The position numbers and the translations under genes are program-made. A DNA stretch of 64,000 nucleotides from Flavobacteriia bacterium (GTDB lineage Bacteria; Bacteroidota; Bacteroidia; Flavobacteriales; Weeksellaceae). Below are positions 60,340 through 64,000 of the stretch, piece by piece. The notes under the pieces are model-generated. The model did no database searches. It was not told the origin of the DNA and saw nothing but the letters and a program-made list of their open reading frames with translations. The stretch is taken from positions 102,469-166,468 of the forward strand of contig JAECQR010000006.1 of NCBI GenBank assembly GCA_015999765.1. The letters are read 5' to 3'. Every line of letters begins with the position of its first letter. Positions within the stretch are counted from its first letter, which is position 1.

Positions 60340-62154
60340 TTATTTCGTCTTATTTTCGGGAATTACAAGACCTGTGATTTTACTTTTGTAATCTGCCAAT
60401 TGGGTCTGAATGGTTTTCACATTATCATTGAAAAACGTAGTTTCCGAAAATAATCTCTCATAATATTCTACGCCTTCGGTTAGATTGCTTTTAAAAGTTT
60501 TCCATTTCTTAACCTGTGCATTGGTAAAATTTTCTGAGAAATCGTCAATTTCATTTTTTAGGTATTCGACGTACATTTTCAGTTCGTTCACGAAGAGATT
60601 CGGTCGACCGTTCTCAAGCATTACATTTTTCTCACCGTAAATATGCTGTACCATATCTGCCAGCGAAACTTCTTTGTTAAAATAAGCGAGATTTGGGCCC
60701 GGACAAACCACTACGCCCTGCTTTTCCCCTTTGACCGTAAGTTCATTTTCAAGATAAGATGAGTTCACCAAACCTACGCAAAGACATGATTTTTCAGTAA
60801 TTTTAGTCTTTGTTCTGTCGTATTCGCGATCGCTGATCTCATTTTTCTGGAGCTCCAGGTCATTCAGTTTAATGGTTTGATATTTTCGGGAGGCTGTACA
60901 GATTCCCTGAGGCGAAAATTCTTTGCTCAGTGCCAAAAACTTTTTAGGGCATGAACTTCCGGCTTTGTTCTGAAGCACTTTCTGTTGTTTCAGAAATTCA
61001 TTGGTTGTTCCTTTAACGGTATTGAAAGGTATTCCCAGCGGTGAAATATTGCTGAGATAAAAATCGTCTTCTTTAGATTTCGATAATAACTGACGCGTTT
61101 CTTTGTCTACAGAAGTTGCTTCCGGTACGAGTAAAAACGGTGAACCCCAACCGACACTGTCAAGCTGATAATTTTCCAGTAAAAATTCATGCTCTTCTGC
61201 TGTTCCTACGCCGCCCTGCACCGTAATCTTCATCTCCAGCGGTTCTGGGGGACAAGGCAATTCTTTCTGCGTTAAAGCTTTTGCCATCAAATCGTGTGCG
61301 GAAGCGATGAGCTCGTCTTTCTTTTGCTTAAATTCTTCCATGATCGGTCCTAAAAGCAATCCGTCAGTCGCAAAGGCATGTCCCCCACAGTTCAATCCGG
61401 ATTCAACACGGTATTCCGAAACCCAAAGTCCTTTTTTTGCCAGAAAATTCCCCTGAATCATCGCAGAACGGAAGTCGCTTACTTTAAGAATAATTTTCTT
61501 TTTCAGTTCTCCCTTTTCATTTGGAAAAAAATCGGGAAATGACTCAAAATAACTGTAAAGTCTGGGATTCATACCTGCAGAAAGTACCACAGAAGAAGAA
61601 AGTTTGCTGTTTGCAAACCCGCGCAGCGATACGTGTGCATCATTATAAATCACAGGCAACTGGATGTTTTTATCAAAATTGTCTTTGTCTACTTTGGTCA
61701 TGATGTTCACATCAATACTTCCCGGAGAAAGATGAGTGTCCAAAAATTTTCTGACGTTTTCTGTGAAATTATCTTTCTGCCCGGCAAGATTTTTCAGGCC
61801 GTTTCTTACATTTGATTTGTTGGGAAGTATCGAAATGTACTGGTTAAGCGCATCTTTACTTTTGCTGAGTTCCTGCTTTAAATTTTCGAATTTCAAATTC
61901 ACCACATCATCCACCATATCCAGGTACGCTGTGATTCTTTTTGCGCGGTAATCTTCAATTTTATTCGTGATTTCGGTATAACTGAAATTATTTTTCTGGT
62001 GATAGAGGCGGTTCATTCTCTCAATAATTTCATCGTCAATGATAGAAATTACTGATGAAATACCATACTGCGCTACTTTTATAGGACTGTCGATGGTATA
62101 GGCAAGTCCCATTACCGGGATGTGAAAATTGTGGACGGGTGTCTTTTCCTTCAT
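60340..62154 (-). CDS. Uncharacterised 604-residue protein, FMN/TIM-barrel-like with a cysteine cluster
   Basis: No name fits. The N-terminus (VMGLAYTIDSPIKVAQYGIS) resembles the first strand of nitronate monooxygenase/IMPDH-type barrels. LNCGGHAFATDG lies near residue 256, and QGGVGTAEEHEFL plus SVGWGSPFLLVPEAT (~312-348) look like the phosphate-binding end of an FMN barrel. A Cys set follows: GSSCPKKF, QGICTASRKYQ, KSCLCVGL and VVCPGPN, suitable for an Fe-S cluster. Helical coiled segments at ~75-115 and ~530-600 bracket the core. Soluble, no signal peptide. A TATTTTTG box lies at 62203-62196. It is divergent from hutH. Whether it is an FMN enzyme is inferred. Confidence 0.6.
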   Translation of the reverse strand: MKEKTPVHNFHIPVMGLAYTIDSPIKVAQYGISSVISIIDDEIIERMNRLYHQKNNFSYTEITNKIEDYRAKRITAYLDMVDDVVNLKFENLKQELSKSKDALNQYISILPNKSNVRNGLKNLAGQKDNFTENVRKFLDTHLSPGSIDVNIMTKVDKDNFDKNIQLPVIYNDAHVSLRGFANSKLSSSVVLSAGMNPRLYSYFESFPDFFPNEKGELKKKIILKVSDFRSAMIQGNFLAKKGLWVSEYRVESGLNCGGHAFATDGLLLGPIMEEFKQKKDELIASAHDLMAKALTQKELPCPPEPLEMKITVQGGVGTAEEHEFLLENYQLDSVGWGSPFLLVPEATSVDKETRQLLSKSKEDDFYLSNISPLGIPFNTVKGTTNEFLKQQKVLQNKAGSSCPKKFLALSKEFSPQGICTASRKYQTIKLNDLELQKNEISDREYDRTKTKITEKSCLCVGLVNSSYLENELTVKGEKQGVVVCPGPNLAYFNKEVSLADMVQHIYGEKNVMLENGRPNLFVNELKMYVEYLKNEIDDFSENFTNAQVKKWKTFKSNLTEGVEYYERLFSETTFFNDNVKTIQTQLADYKSKITGLVIPENKTK

Positions 62155-62195
62155 GTATTTGGGGATATTGGTGATATTATAATTTAGAAAACCAT

Positions 62196-62203
62196 CAAAA
62201 ATA
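62196..62203 (-). promoter_or_regulatory. -7 box of the 604-residue protein gene
   Basis: Minus-strand TATTTTTG fits TAnnTTTG, 41 nt upstream of the ATG. On the plus strand, TAATTTTA just upstream of hutH is one base off the consensus. Confidence 0.45.
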
Positions 62204-62341
62204 GATTATTATTATTGACTATGCAGCGAATACGATATTAAAAATGATTTCATTAAGCATGACTTTTGTCAGTATTGATATAAATAGGGCTCGTTTTTCC
62301 TTAATTGCTAAAAAAGTGTAATTTTAGGCAAATTCTTATCA

Positions 62342-63832
62342 ATGAAAATTTACGGCATAGACCAACTTACGATTACCGATGTAATTGCGATCCTGAATAA
62401 CCCATCAAAAGCAAAACTTAATAAGGAAGCGAAACAGAAGATTCTTAAATCTCAGCAAAATGTACAGCAGATCGTAGAATCCGACCGCACCGTTTACGGA
62501 ATCAACACAGGTTTCGGACCGCTATGCGATGTAAAGATTTCTGAGGAGGAAACAGCACAGCTCCAGCACAACCTGATTATTTCGCATGCTGTGGGTGTAG
62601 GAAAACCCATTGCCAAAGATTTATCGAAAGTAATGATGATTGCAAAGATTCATGCTTTATCTAAAGGATTTTCTGGCGTATCTCTGGAAGTTATTGAAAG
62701 GCTGATTTTAATGCTCGAAAAAGATATTATTCCTGTCGTTCCGGAACAGGGTTCCGTTGGCGCTTCGGGCGACCTCGCCCCTTTGGCCCATTTGGTCCTG
62801 CCGCTTTTAGGCCTGGGAAAAGTATGGGAAAAAGATATACTGGTAGAAACTTCCGAAGTGCTCGAAAAACATGGCTTAGAGCCACTAATCTTAGGTCCGA
62901 AAGAAGGTCTGGGATTAATCAACGGAACGCAGTTTATCCTGGCACACGCAATTTTGGGTCTTCACAAGTTTGAATATCTTTTAAATCTTGCCGACTTAAC
63001 TGCCGCTATGTCATTGGAAGCGTACCGCGGCTCCTCCAGTCCGTTCAAAAAGGAACTACACGAAATCCGCCCTTTTGATGGCAGTAAAAAAGTAGCGGCA
63101 AGAATGCTGAAGTTTCTGGAGAATTCGGAAAATCTTAAGGAACACGAATTCTGTGACAGAGTTCAGGATCCGTATTCCATGCGTTGTGTTCCTCAGGTAC
63201 ATGGAGCAAGCAGAAACGCCTTTGAACATTTAAAGAACCTTGCAGAAACGGAATTGAATTCGGTTACTGACAACCCGATTATTTTAAGCTCGGAAGAGTC
63301 TATATCAGGCGGTAATTTCCACGGACAGCTACTAGCCTTACCGTTAGATTACTGTACTTTGGCCGCTGCTGAACTGGGCAATATTTCGGACCGGAGAAGT
63401 TACCTTTTACTGGAAGGAAAATTTGGCTTGCCAAGACTTTTGACGGAGAGTTCAGGATTAAACTCCGGCTTTATGATTCCGCAATACACGTCTGCAGCAT
63501 TAGTTACGGAAAATAAAACTTTATGTTTCCCAGCCTCAGCTGATTCAATTCCCACGAGTTTAGGGCAGGAAGATCATGTCTCAATGGGAAGCATATCAGG
63601 GCGTAAATTTAACCAGGTTTTAGGAAATTTAGAAAATATATTGGCGGTAGAACTTATGTTCGGAGCTCAGGGATTAGAATTCCGGAGACCCGCAAAATGC
63701 TCTACATATGTTGAAAAGGCGTATGCCCTCATCCGCACAAAAGTAGCGAAATTAGAAGATGACAGGTTAATTGGGGATGATATTCTTGCGATAGCGGAAT
63801 TAGTAAGAAATCTAATGTTTGATGTTGAATAG
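62342..63832 (+). CDS. hutH: Histidine ammonia-lyase
   Basis: 496 residues, the usual HutH size. The MIO cofactor triad A141-S142-G143 lies in GSVGASGDLAPLAHL, and GLINGTQFILAH, CVPQVHGASRNAF, ISGGNFHGQ and TSLGQEDHVSMGS follow. It deaminates L-histidine to urocanate, the first step of histidine breakdown. The remaining hut genes (hutU, hutI, hutF/G) are not seen here. A tyrosine ammonia-lyase or aminomutase assignment is less likely. Confidence 0.93.
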   Translation: MKIYGIDQLTITDVIAILNNPSKAKLNKEAKQKILKSQQNVQQIVESDRTVYGINTGFGPLCDVKISEEETAQLQHNLIISHAVGVGKPIAKDLSKVMMIAKIHALSKGFSGVSLEVIERLILMLEKDIIPVVPEQGSVGASGDLAPLAHLVLPLLGLGKVWEKDILVETSEVLEKHGLEPLILGPKEGLGLINGTQFILAHAILGLHKFEYLLNLADLTAAMSLEAYRGSSSPFKKELHEIRPFDGSKKVAARMLKFLENSENLKEHEFCDRVQDPYSMRCVPQVHGASRNAFEHLKNLAETELNSVTDNPIILSSEESISGGNFHGQLLALPLDYCTLAAAELGNISDRRSYLLLEGKFGLPRLLTESSGLNSGFMIPQYTSAALVTENKTLCFPASADSIPTSLGQEDHVSMGSISGRKFNQVLGNLENILAVELMFGAQGLEFRRPAKCSTYVEKAYALIRTKVAKLEDDRLIGDDILAIAELVRNLMFDVE

Positions 63833-63855
63833 AATTGTATCAATATACATTATAA

Positions 63856-63884
63856 AAACTTCATATTTTTATGGAGTTTTTTTG
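63856..63884 (+). terminator. Terminator of hutH
   Basis: AAAACTTCAT and ATGGAGTTTT pair with a wobble around ATTTTT, followed by a T run. It begins 24 nt past the stop. Confidence 0.65.
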
Positions 63885-63949
63885 TACAACCTCTGAAGTT
63901 GTAGTCATTTTTTCCCTTCACTTGCTTTCTATATTGAGCTATATGGCCA

Positions 63950-63987
63950 AAAAAAAAATCCTCAATCACATACATGATTGAGGATTT
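63950..63987 (-). terminator. Terminator facing a gene beyond the window
   Basis: AAATCCTCAATCA and TGATTGAGGATTT pair perfectly around 6 nt (63956-63987); the minus-strand T run follows. It should close a minus-strand gene to the right of the window. Confidence 0.8.
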
Positions 63988-64000
63988 AAAAAGACTGGCG

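Noticed and set aside
62281-62300. GGGCTCG near the hutH promoter as a further REP copy
   Set aside because: No matching arm; it does not form the CGGG...CCCG stem.
1-64000. tRNA, rRNA, CRISPR array or prophage
   Set aside because: Gaps were read for cloverleaf-like or repeat-spacer structure and nothing convincing was found; no phage structural genes are present.

Overview
The window looks like a chromosomal segment of a flavobacterium, most likely the Chryseobacterium/Kaistella group (Weeksellaceae). The evidence is moderately A+T-rich DNA, intergenic TAnnTTTG promoter boxes of the Bacteroidetes sigma type, several cargo proteins with type IX secretion (T9SS) C-terminal sorting domains, a PorV-like protein, GldB and GldC, TonB-dependent receptors, and chorismate-pathway genes next to a hotdog thioesterase. 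I saw no rRNA, tRNA, CRISPR array, prophage or plasmid module. The genus is an inference.

Layout. 0-6.6 kb: an EEP-family phosphoesterase converges on a minus-strand block (DUF1543, VOC protein, isochorismate synthase, PaaI/MenI-like thioesterase, acyltransferase). A possible 20-residue amphipathic peptide with its own terminator follows, then a padR-pspC operon with a well-formed promoter and a dyad in it. 6.7-11 kb: two paralogous T9SS cargo proteins with GEVED domains, each closed by a near-identical terminator. 11-16.4 kb: cbpM/cbpA chaperones, then a TonB receptor with a lipoprotein and a dicarboxylate-type symporter. 16.4-24.6 kb: M1 aminopeptidase, class C serine hydrolase, thyA, a secreted protein of 24-residue repeats, a GreA-like protein, a GH13 amylase lipoprotein and a pRiA4b ORF-3-like protein.

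24.6-31 kb: a PhoR/PhoB-like two-component pair is divergent from a TonB receptor plus beta-helix lipoprotein pair and a TonB-C-like secreted protein. 11-bp-period direct repeats lie in the intergenic regions, and I propose these genes form one regulon. 31-36.8 kb: a barnase-barstar pair, nadE, gldB-gldC, a cystathionine gamma-synthase-type enzyme, DinB-like, YchJ-like and VF530 proteins. 36.8-42.5 kb: sbcD-sbcC, then a solitary IS200-like transposase embedded in GGGCTTTAGCCC-type palindromes (a REP/RAYT system), then tsaC/sua5. 42.4-49.8 kb: DUF1801, S9 peptidase, PAP2 phosphatase, YceI, a DOPA-dioxygenase-like protein, a secreted protein and an acyl-CoA carboxylase beta subunit.

50-64 kb: an EamA transporter, a PorV-like protein and a giant ELWxTDGT-repeat T9SS protein in a row. 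Then come a secreted hypothetical, uvrC, another secreted hypothetical, a T9SS propeller-like protein bracketed by direct repeats, an uncharacterised 604-residue TIM-barrel-like protein with a cysteine cluster, and hutH.

The most interesting items are the RAYT/REP cluster, the membrane-anchored barnase with its barstar, the 604-residue protein, the PhoB-like regulon hypothesis, the repeat-bracketed T9SS cassette, the micro-ORF and the orphan terminator. Most of the rest is ordinary flavobacterial core or secretome gene content.
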